Shown: positions 26,368 through 33,400 of the stretch, piece by piece
Layout: each line of letters starts with the position of its first letter
How positions within the stretch are numbered: the first letter of the stretch is position 1
DNA from: DATJGR01 sp963812255
Lineage (GTDB): Bacteria; Pseudomonadota; Gammaproteobacteria; Pseudomonadales; Azotimanducaceae
Assembly (NCBI GenBank): GCA_963812255.1
Contig: CAWEUM010000006.1
Span: 62,001-126,000, forward strand
Direction of reading: 5' to 3'
Length of the DNA stretch: 64,000 nt
Notes under the pieces: model-generated
What the model saw: only the letters and a program-made list of their open reading frames with translations
The model's database searches: none
What the model was told of the DNA's origin: nothing
Position numbers and translations under genes: made by a program

Positions 26368-27693
26368 TCAGAATAGTCGTGTGATGTCGTTGTAGAACGC
26401 GAGCAGCATCATGCCCCCGACGAGTGCGAGTCCGAGTTGCATGCCCAATGCCTGAATACGATCCGGCACCGGCCGGCGTATCGCGATCTCGGCCAGGCAG
26501 AACATCACGTGGCCTCCATCGAGTATTGGAATCGGCAGGAGATTCAGCACACCGAGGCTGATGCTGAGCAGCGCCAATACACGAAGGAAGTCTTCCCATC
26601 CCGACCGCGCGGAGTCACCCGCGACCTTCGCGATCGTAATCGGACCGGACAGGTTTCGAGTGGACACCAGACCGGTCACCATTTTCTTCATCAGATCCAG
26701 CGTCATCATCGTTTTCGACGCCGTTTCGCGAATACTCATCGGAAACGCATCGAAGAAGCCGTATCTGACTTCGCGCATCAATGGCGAGACACCGATGAAC
26801 CCGTAGCGGCCACCGTCGGCCGCGACCCGCGCTGCGGGCGTGAGTTCGACCGACTCGCGCGAGCCGTCGCGCTCGATTTCGACCGTGAGGGATTTGTCAG
26901 GCGCCGCCCGTAGTGCCTCCACCAGATCCGCCCACTGCTCGACCGGTTTGCCTGCGACCGCGACCACGCGGTCCCACGGCCGCAAACCGGCAGCCTTCGC
27001 CGGACCATCGTCAAGCACAGTGCCCACGACAGCGGGCAACGTCGGCACCATGCCCAGCGAACGGAACATTTCCGGCTCGGCGACGCCACGCTGCCAATTG
27101 AGCAGCATCAAATCGTGCGCTGCGGTCGAAGTGGTGCCCGGTTCACGGGTGTCGACGCGCAGTTCACCGGAGTCGCCGAGGCGCGCCGCAAGCGCCATGC
27201 TGATCTCGGGCCAAGAGCGCGTCGGCGCACCATCGATCGAAACGATTTCCTGGCCGCCCTTCAGACCCGCTGCAAATGCCGGTGTATCCGGCGCAGGCGG
27301 CGCAATGATCGGCACCAGATCGGTACTGCCCGCAACAAACAGACACCAGTAGATCAATATCGCCAACAGGAAGTTCGCCAGCGGACCGCCGAGCGCAAAC
27401 GCAATACGCCACGTAGGCGACAGACTATTGAAGGTTTTGTGCGCGTCTTCGGGTGCAACGTCGCCTTCGCGTTCGTCCAGAATCTTCACGTAGCCGCCCA
27501 GCGGAATCGCCGCGAGCGTGAACTCGGTACCGCGTCGGTCGAACCGCGACAACAGAGCAGGGCCGAAACCAATCGAGAAACGTACCACCTTCGCGCCGGC
27601 GATCCGTGCAACGAGAAAATGACCAAACTCGTGGACAGTCACCAGCACACCCAGTGCGGCAACAAACGCAATTACGTACTGCACGATATCCAT
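26368..27693 (-). CDS. rseP: Site-2 zinc metalloprotease RseP
   Basis: Intramembrane protease that cleaves the anti-sigma factor RseA after its first cut, freeing RpoE. The 441-residue protein has the zinc motif HEFGH at residues 21-25 in the first membrane segment, two periplasmic PDZ domains (roughly 110-190 and 205-290), and the second active-site motif LLPIPILDGGH in a later membrane segment. The rpoE, rseA and rseB genes it works with are at 60-62 kb. dxr, its normal upstream neighbour, is missing. Confidence 0.97.
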   Translation of the reverse strand: MDIVQYVIAFVAALGVLVTVHEFGHFLVARIAGAKVVRFSIGFGPALLSRFDRRGTEFTLAAIPLGGYVKILDEREGDVAPEDAHKTFNSLSPTWRIAFALGGPLANFLLAILIYWCLFVAGSTDLVPIIAPPAPDTPAFAAGLKGGQEIVSIDGAPTRSWPEISMALAARLGDSGELRVDTREPGTTSTAAHDLMLLNWQRGVAEPEMFRSLGMVPTLPAVVGTVLDDGPAKAAGLRPWDRVVAVAGKPVEQWADLVEALRAAPDKSLTVEIERDGSRESVELTPAARVAADGGRYGFIGVSPLMREVRYGFFDAFPMSIRETASKTMMTLDLMKKMVTGLVSTRNLSGPITIAKVAGDSARSGWEDFLRVLALLSISLGVLNLLPIPILDGGHVMFCLAEIAIRRPVPDRIQALGMQLGLALVGGMMLLAFYNDITRLF

Positions 27694-27803
27694 GCGTCAG
27701 AACATCCGAACAATTGTCATGTTTGACAGGCGTTGCGCCCGCAAGTTGCCATGCGACTCGAATCCGCTCCACCGCGACGGCGCGCAATGATAGCAGCTCG
27801 CCA

Positions 27804-28610
27804 TCAGGCGTGTTGAATCGCGGCCAACGCGGCGCACGGCAGGGCCGCAATCAATGCGTCGATTCGGTCGAGCATTCCGCCGTGACCCGGAAACAGGGCG
27901 CCGGAGTCTTTCACGCCCCGTGCACGTTTCAGCGCGCTTTCGAACAGATCGCCGAATATCGAGACGACAGCAATGATCAACGCCGCAAACGCCCACTGCG
28001 TGAGATCCAGTTCCAAACGCAGCAGCGCCGGTATTTCGCTGCCCAGCAGTGTCCCAACGGCCCCCGAAGCGAGCACGCCGCCGAGTGCGCCTTCCCAAGT
28101 CTTGCCGGGACTGACGAGCACGGCGAGTTTATGGCTGCCGAAGCCGCGGCCGGAGAAGTAGGCACCGATGTCGGCAGCCCACACGACGCAGAACACCCAT
28201 ACGATCAACCACGGGCCGCCACTGACGAGCAGCGACACAAGCGCCAGCCACGCACCGACGAAAACGATGTACCCGGAGGGTGCCAGAACGACACCAGTCA
28301 GCATTTGGGCGCTCGCCGGAAATGTCAGCACGACGAGCGCTGCCAACACCCAGAATGCGATGACGCCCACAAAGATCGCCGGCCACATGTCCGGCACCTG
28401 CAACACGGCGTAGCCCAACGCCGCATAGCCCAAGACGTAGACAACCTTCGCAGCGAGCGGGCGAAGTCCGGCCAGACTGGCCCATTCAAGCAAGCCCAGA
28501 CCCGCCGCCACAAGGAACAGCGCCGCGAAGGCGGGCGGAGGAAGCAGGAAGATCGCTGCGATCACGGCGGGCGCCGCAATCAGTGCCGTCAGTACCCGCA
28601 GCTTCAGCAT
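27804..28610 (-). CDS. cdsA: Phosphatidate cytidylyltransferase
   Basis: Makes CDP-diacylglycerol from phosphatidate and CTP in the inner membrane. The 268-residue protein has several hydrophobic segments, the motif SPGKTWEGALGG, and the family signature with SALKRARGVKDSG and FPGHGGMLDR. The ATG at 28610 is chosen by homology; the frame reaches 28856, but that part overlaps uppS. A 110-base non-coding gap follows where dxr normally sits. Confidence 0.96.
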   Translation of the reverse strand: MLKLRVLTALIAAPAVIAAIFLLPPPAFAALFLVAAGLGLLEWASLAGLRPLAAKVVYVLGYAALGYAVLQVPDMWPAIFVGVIAFWVLAALVVLTFPASAQMLTGVVLAPSGYIVFVGAWLALVSLLVSGGPWLIVWVFCVVWAADIGAYFSGRGFGSHKLAVLVSPGKTWEGALGGVLASGAVGTLLGSEIPALLRLELDLTQWAFAALIIAVVSIFGDLFESALKRARGVKDSGALFPGHGGMLDRIDALIAALPCAALAAIQHA

Positions 28611-28644
28611 GTGCCTGGCGACATGCGACGCGCAGGTGCCGTGA

Positions 28645-29385
28645 TCACGGGCGTCGCCCGAACCTTCGCTGCCGAGCGCGGTAAGATTCGAACGCGTCGG
28701 CCAGCCGCACTTCGTCGAACTCGGGCCAGTAGGCGTCTGTGAAATACAGTTCGCTGTATGCGAGATCCCACAACAGAAAGTTGCTGATCCGCTGGTCGCC
28801 GCCGGTCCGAATACATAGATCCGGTGGTGGGAAATTGCCCAACGACAACAGACCACCCACAGTGTGTTCGTCCAGTTTGTCGGGATCGATCTGGCCCGCT
28901 GCGACGCCTTTCGCCAACGCGCGCATCGCCTGTGTGATGTCCCAACGTCCGCCGTAGTTCACCGCAATCGTCAGATGCAGTTGATCGTTGTCGCGGGTGA
29001 TCTGTTCGGCGCGTTTCATCAACATCTGCAGTTCGGCCGCGAAGCGGCTGCGCTCACCGATGATGCGCAATCGCACGCCCCGATCACGTAATTCTTCTAC
29101 GTTGTCGACCAGAAATCGCCGCATCAATTGCAGCAGTAGATCAACCTCGCGCTTCGGCCGATCGAGATTCTCTGTCGACAACGCGAATATCGTCAGATAC
29201 CGCACGCCGAGATCGGCGCAGCGTTCGGCAATCGGACGAATGTTCCGCGCGCCCGCTCTATGACCGGCTGCGCCCGGCATGTGACGTGCCTTGGCCCAGC
29301 GATGATTGCCGTCCATGATGATGGCCACATGGCTCGGCACGAGGTCGCCGTCGATCTGAGCGGCACTGGCTTGAAGCTCGGACAT
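28645..29385 (-). CDS. uppS: Undecaprenyl diphosphate synthase
   Basis: Adds isopentenyl units to farnesyl diphosphate to make the C55 carrier for peptidoglycan and O-antigen. The 246-residue protein has the signature IIMDGNHRWAK with the catalytic Asp25, and the later motifs FALSTENLDRP, RIIGE, LTIAVNYGGRWDI and PDLCIRTGGDQRISNFLLWDLAYSE (each found in order). Its presence shows that isoprenoid precursors are needed, although dxr, ispD and ispF are absent from their usual places nearby. Confidence 0.97.
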   Translation of the reverse strand: MSELQASAAQIDGDLVPSHVAIIMDGNHRWAKARHMPGAAGHRAGARNIRPIAERCADLGVRYLTIFALSTENLDRPKREVDLLLQLMRRFLVDNVEELRDRGVRLRIIGERSRFAAELQMLMKRAEQITRDNDQLHLTIAVNYGGRWDITQAMRALAKGVAAGQIDPDKLDEHTVGGLLSLGNFPPPDLCIRTGGDQRISNFLLWDLAYSELYFTDAYWPEFDEVRLADAFESYRARQRRFGRRP

Positions 29386-29427
29386 ATGGCTCTTTTGAAA
29401 TCCGCTGTCAGTGTCGAGATCTTAGCT

Positions 29428-29985
29428 TTAAATCTTTAATAAATCGGACTCTTTTTCCGACAATGCGTGATCGATTTCAGATATTCGCTTGTCGGTCAGA
29501 CGCTGAATGTCCTCTTCCGCACGACGCGCATCGTCTTCGGAGATGGCCTTCTCCTTAACCAGCTCCCGGACGTCGCCGATCGCGTCGCGGCGGATGTTGC
29601 GGACTGCCACGCGGCCCTGCTCGGCCTCGTGCCTGGCATGCCGCGCCAGATCGCGGCGGTTCTCTTCGGACAACGGTGGCAATGGAATCCGAATCACATC
29701 CGACGACGACGACGGCGTGATGCCGAGATCACTCTTCAGAATCGCCTTTTCGATGTCCCCCAGCAGCTTCTTCTCCCACGGCGAGATCACCAAGGTGCGC
29801 GCATCTTCCACGCTGATCGATGCCACCTGATTGAGCGGCGTATCGTTGCCGTAATAGGACACCTCGATATCGTCGAGAATCGCTGGATTGGCACGACCCG
29901 TTCGGATCCGGGCGAACGCCTGGCCCAGCGCCTCGATGGATTTGCCCATGCGTTGGTTTGCGTCGTGCTTGATATCGTCGATCAC
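29428..29985 (-). CDS. frr: Ribosome recycling factor
   Basis: With EF-G splits the post-termination ribosome. The 185-residue product has the standard length and motifs (KSIEALGQAFARIRTGRANP, YYGNDTPLNQVASI, SDLGITPSS, IRIPLPPLSEENRRDL). It lies 43 bases after pyrH in the rpsB-tsf-pyrH-frr unit. Confidence 0.98.
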   Translation of the reverse strand: MIDDIKHDANQRMGKSIEALGQAFARIRTGRANPAILDDIEVSYYGNDTPLNQVASISVEDARTLVISPWEKKLLGDIEKAILKSDLGITPSSSSDVIRIPLPPLSEENRRDLARHARHEAEQGRVAVRNIRRDAIGDVRELVKEKAISEDDARRAEEDIQRLTDKRISEIDHALSEKESDLLKI

Positions 29986-30028
29986 AGTGCTGCCTCAATC
30001 CTCAAAATGGCATCGCGCGCCTTTCGCT

Positions 30029-30751
30029 TCAGGGTCCATCGTTGATCAGCGTCCCGACCCGCTCGCCAGCCGCGATACGTCGCAACGCATCCGGTGCGTG
30101 CATGTCGAATACGACGATCGGCATCTTGTGATCGCGGCACAGGCAGATCGCGGTCATGTCCATGACCTTCAAGTTGGCGGCGATGACATCATCGTAGCCA
30201 AGGTGGTCCAAGCGTCGTGCGGTAGGATCGGCGTGTGGATCCGCAGTGTATACCCCATCGACCTTGGTCGCCTTCAACACCATGTCGGCACCGATCTCGA
30301 TGCCACGTAGACACGCCGCCGAATCAGTCGTGAAGAATGGATTGCCGGTGCCAGCGGCGAAGATCACCACGTGGCCCGACTGCATCAGTTCGAGCGCCCG
30401 CGGTTGCGAGTAACCCTCGACCATACCTGCCATCGGAATTGCCGACAGCACACTGGCGCGGGCGCCAAGTGAGCGTAGCACGTCGCGAAACGCGAGCGCG
30501 TTCATGATCGTGGCAAGCATTCCCATGTGATCGCCGGTGACTCGGTCCAGCCCCGCACGCGCAAGCTCTGCACCACGAAACAAATTGCCGCCACCGAGGA
30601 CCAAGCCAAACGCAGCGCCCTCGCTCTGTTGGGTGGCGACGATCTCCCGACCGATTCGCCGCATCACGTCCGGGTCTATACCGAATTCCGCCTCGCCGGC
30701 CAACGCTTCACCGCTGAGCTTGAGCAGACAACGGATTGCCGGCTTGGCCAT
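30029..30751 (-). CDS. pyrH: Uridylate kinase
   Basis: Phosphorylates UMP to UDP, feeding UTP to pyrG and to UDP-GlcNAc for lipid A and cell wall. The 240-residue amino-acid-kinase-fold protein has LKLSGEAL near the N-terminus, LGGGNLFRG, GDHMGMLATIMNAL, GTGNPFFTTDSAA and KVDGVYTADP. It lies 6 bases after tsf. Confidence 0.98.
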   Translation of the reverse strand: MAKPAIRCLLKLSGEALAGEAEFGIDPDVMRRIGREIVATQQSEGAAFGLVLGGGNLFRGAELARAGLDRVTGDHMGMLATIMNALAFRDVLRSLGARASVLSAIPMAGMVEGYSQPRALELMQSGHVVIFAAGTGNPFFTTDSAACLRGIEIGADMVLKATKVDGVYTADPHADPTARRLDHLGYDDVIAANLKVMDMTAICLCRDHKMPIVVFDMHAPDALRRIAAGERVGTLINDGP

Positions 30752-30757
30752 CAGGTG

Positions 30758-31630
30758 TCATCCCCGACCGCGGACCTGCGCAGCCACTTCCGCCGCGAAG
30801 TCCTTCTCGACCTTTTCGACCCCCTCACCGACCTCGAAGCGCACGAAACCCGTGCATTGCGCATTGTTCTGCTTGAGCAGCGCGCCGACTCGAACGTTGG
30901 CGTCCTTGACGAACGGCTGTTCCAGCAGGCTGACCTCTGCGAGGTACTTTCGTACCCGGCCTTCCACCATTTTGGCAACGATGTCTGCCGGTTTGCCGCT
31001 GTCCTGCGCTTGTGCGGTGAAGATTTCGCGTTCCTTGTCGACCACCTCGGCCGATACGTCAGCGCCAGCCACGACCATCGGATTGATCGCGGTGACGTGC
31101 ATCGCAAGATCGCGACCCAATCCTTCGTCGGCGCCGACCAGTGCGATCAGCGCCGCCTTGCGATGATCGGCGTGCATGTAGCTCGCCACCTTTCCACCCG
31201 GTGCGTCGAGTAACGCAACTCTACGAATGGACACGTTCTCGCCGATGCCCTGCACCAGCGTCTCGCGTTCGGTCTCCAAGCCGCCCGCAAGCAAGGTTGC
31301 AACATCGTCGCAGCGACGCTCGAAGGCGATATCCCCCACACGGGCGACGAAAGCGATGAACTTGTCGTTGCGTGCGGCAAAATCGGTCTCGATGTTGACC
31401 TCGACCAACACACCGAAGCTGCCGTCATCAGCGACCCGCAATCCCAACAATCCTTCAGAGGCGGCCCGATCGGCCTTCTTCGCGGCCTTCAGCGAACTGC
31501 TCCTGCGCAACGACTCGACGGCAGCCTCCATGTCGCCCGCGGCTTCGGTCAGTGCTTTCTTGCAATCCATCATGCCGAGCCCGGTCAACTCGCGCAGCGC
31601 CTTGACCATCGATGCAGTCACTTCAGCCAT
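30758..31630 (-). CDS. tsf: Elongation factor Ts
   Basis: Guanine-nucleotide exchange factor for EF-Tu. The 290-residue protein has the signature ALRELTGLGMMDCKKAL and the core motifs VEVNIETDFAARND and KYLAEVSLLEQPFVKD. The ATG at 31630 is separated from the rpsB stop by one base, unusually tight; translation is probably coupled. The open frame reaches 31936, but that part overlaps rpsB. Confidence 0.98.
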   Translation of the reverse strand: MAEVTASMVKALRELTGLGMMDCKKALTEAAGDMEAAVESLRRSSSLKAAKKADRAASEGLLGLRVADDGSFGVLVEVNIETDFAARNDKFIAFVARVGDIAFERRCDDVATLLAGGLETERETLVQGIGENVSIRRVALLDAPGGKVASYMHADHRKAALIALVGADEGLGRDLAMHVTAINPMVVAGADVSAEVVDKEREIFTAQAQDSGKPADIVAKMVEGRVRKYLAEVSLLEQPFVKDANVRVGALLKQNNAQCTGFVRFEVGEGVEKVEKDFAAEVAAQVRGRG

Positions 31631-31631
31631 C

Positions 31632-32399
31632 TCAAACTGCCCCGTCGACATCGGCATCGGCGGTCTCCGCGCCCGCCTCGATTTCGACGAATTCGTCGAT
31701 TCTGATCTCGCCGGTTGCAATGGCATGGCCCTCTGCAATGGCATCGGCGATAGCGGTGACATACAGACGCACGGCACGGATCGCATCGTCATTGCCCGGA
31801 ATGACGTAGTCGACACCGACCGGATCGCTGTTGGTATCCACGACACCGACCACCGGAATGCCGAGCTTGTTCGCTTCTGAGACGGCAATGTGCTCGTGCT
31901 GCACATCGACGACGAACAGCGCATCCGGCAGACCACCCATGTTCTTGATGCCGCCGAGACTGCGTTCGAGCTTTTCCATCAGACGGCGTTTGGTCAGCGC
32001 TTCTTTCTTCGTCAAGCGTTCGAACGTGCCGTCGCCCGCCTGCACTTCGAGCTCCTGCAAACGGCGAATCGACTGACGGATCGTCTTGTAATTGGTCAGC
32101 ATGCCGCCGAGCCAGCGCTGGTCGACGAACGGCATTTCCACCCGGGACGCCTGTTCGCGTATCACCTTTGCTGCAGAGCGTTTGGTGCCGACGAACAGAA
32201 CCTTGTGACGCCGGGCCGCGAGGGTTTTGACGTACCCGAGCGCTTCATTGAACGCGGGCACCGTCTGCTCGAGATTGATGATATGAATCTTGTTGCGGGC
32301 TCCGAAAATGAACGGAGCCATCTTGGGATTCCAGAACCGTGTCTGGTGGCCGAAGTGCACGCCTGCGGCCAACATGTCACGCATGCTGATGTTTGCCAT
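31632..32399 (-). CDS. rpsB: Ribosomal protein uS2
   Basis: Component of the small ribosomal subunit; binds late and contacts bS1. The 255-residue protein starts MANISMRDMLAAGVHFGHQTRFWNPKM and shows KNMGGLPDALFVVD and PVVGVVDTNSDP. It ends in an acidic tail (GAETADADVDGAV). The start is preceded by GAGGA. It is the first gene of the long leftward run and diverges from map; in E. coli S2 represses its own operon through the leader. Confidence 0.98.
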   Translation of the reverse strand: MANISMRDMLAAGVHFGHQTRFWNPKMAPFIFGARNKIHIINLEQTVPAFNEALGYVKTLAARRHKVLFVGTKRSAAKVIREQASRVEMPFVDQRWLGGMLTNYKTIRQSIRRLQELEVQAGDGTFERLTKKEALTKRRLMEKLERSLGGIKNMGGLPDALFVVDVQHEHIAVSEANKLGIPVVGVVDTNSDPVGVDYVIPGNDDAIRAVRLYVTAIADAIAEGHAIATGEIRIDEFVEIEAGAETADADVDGAV

Positions 32400-32416
32400 A
32401 AATCCTCGTCATGTTT

Positions 32417-32461
32417 GGGTTGAGCCTCCACGCATCCCAGACCCGAACCATCTCGCGATGG
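32417..32461 (-). ncRNA. Candidate structured leader of rpsB
   Basis: Just upstream of rpsB the transcript can form a perfect CCATC-GCGA-GATGG hairpin (32461-32448, GNRA tetraloop). It is followed by GGGT (32444-32441) pairing with ACCC (32420-32417) around a loop that holds TGGAGG. E. coli rpsB is known to be autoregulated by S2 through its leader; that this element does so is inference. Confidence 0.35.
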
Positions 32462-32502
32462 CACCCGCGGGGCTGTGTCGATGCGTGTGAGAATTTTGAA
32501 TA

Positions 32503-32529
32503 CTCGCGACAATCGTATGATTGCGCGAG
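32503..32529. promoter_or_regulatory. Inverted repeat in the rpsB/map divergent region
   Basis: CTCGCGACAATC (32503-32514) faces GATTGCGCGAG (32519-32529) with a 4-base centre and one unpaired A. It lies about 105 bases before rpsB and 80 before map. It could be an operator for either gene. A CATAAT at 32565-32570 is a possible -10 for map. No clear -35 for either direction is visible. Confidence 0.3.
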
Positions 32530-32608
32530 ATATCCGGTTTGCCTCACGGCGGCGCGCTTTATAGCATAATCCGTTTTTCGTCGAAACTACGCGGACGGTC
32601 CGGCACCC

Positions 32609-33400
32609 ATGACAATCAAGCTACGCAGCGAGGACGAAGTCGCACGCATGCGCGTTGCGGGCCGTCTGGCGGCCAGCGTGCTGGAAATGATCGGTCCGTA
32701 CGTCGAACCGGGGATCAGTACCGAGGAGCTCGACCGCATCTGCCACCGCTTCATCGTCGATGAACTTCAGGCGATACCGGCGCCGTTGAACTACAGCAAT
32801 GCACCGGGCCAGCCGCCGTTTCCGAAGTCGATCTGCACGTCCGTCAATCACGTCGTGTGCCACGGAATTCCCTCACCGGCGAAGCGCCTCAAGCGCGGCG
32901 ACGTTCTGAACATCGACGTCACGGTCATCAAGGACCGCTACCACGGCGATACCAGCAAGATGTTCTTCGTCGGCGAGCCCAGCGTGATGGCGCGACGCCT
33001 CGTGGACATTACCCAGGAGTGCCTGTACCGCGGTATTCGTGCGGCGAAGCCCGGCGCGCAGCTCGGCGACATCGGTTATGCGATCCAGTCTCATGCAGAG
33101 GAAAACAATCTCTCCGTCGTACGTGAGTTCTGCGGCCACGGGATTGGTGAAATATTCCACGACGAACCACAAGTGCTGCATTACGGCCGGCCCAAATCTG
33201 GCCTGAAGCTGGAAGCGGGAATGACCTTCACAATCGAACCAATGATCAACGCTGGTCAACGCCATGTGAAACTGCTGCCGGATCAATGGACCGTCGTGAC
33301 GAAGGATCACAAGCTCTCCGCACAATGGGAGCACACCATTCTGGTGACGAACGACGGCGCAGAAATCCTGACACGGCGCGCAGAAGAACAGTTCTCGTGA
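32609..33400 (+). CDS. map: Methionine aminopeptidase type I
   Basis: Removes the initiator methionine from new proteins. The 263-residue protein has the pita-bread metal ligands Asp103, Asp114, His177, Glu210 and Glu241, plus HGIPS and the GHGIG motif. It diverges from rpsB, as in many proteobacteria. The last codons overlap the glnD start as GTGA. Confidence 0.98.
   Translation: MTIKLRSEDEVARMRVAGRLAASVLEMIGPYVEPGISTEELDRICHRFIVDELQAIPAPLNYSNAPGQPPFPKSICTSVNHVVCHGIPSPAKRLKRGDVLNIDVTVIKDRYHGDTSKMFFVGEPSVMARRLVDITQECLYRGIRAAKPGAQLGDIGYAIQSHAEENNLSVVREFCGHGIGEIFHDEPQVLHYGRPKSGLKLEAGMTFTIEPMINAGQRHVKLLPDQWTVVTKDHKLSAQWEHTILVTNDGAEILTRRAEEQFS

Noticed and set aside
27349..27376. GAACTT-N17-TCTAC on the minus strand inside rseP as a sigma-E promoter for bamA
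   Set aside because: It lies about 1 kb from bamA, encodes conserved rseP residues, and its -10 matches only 3 of 5.
27694..27803. Possible remnant of dxr between rseP and cdsA
   Set aside because: None of the six frames in these 110 bases shows a Dxr-like segment; it looks like ordinary intergenic DNA.
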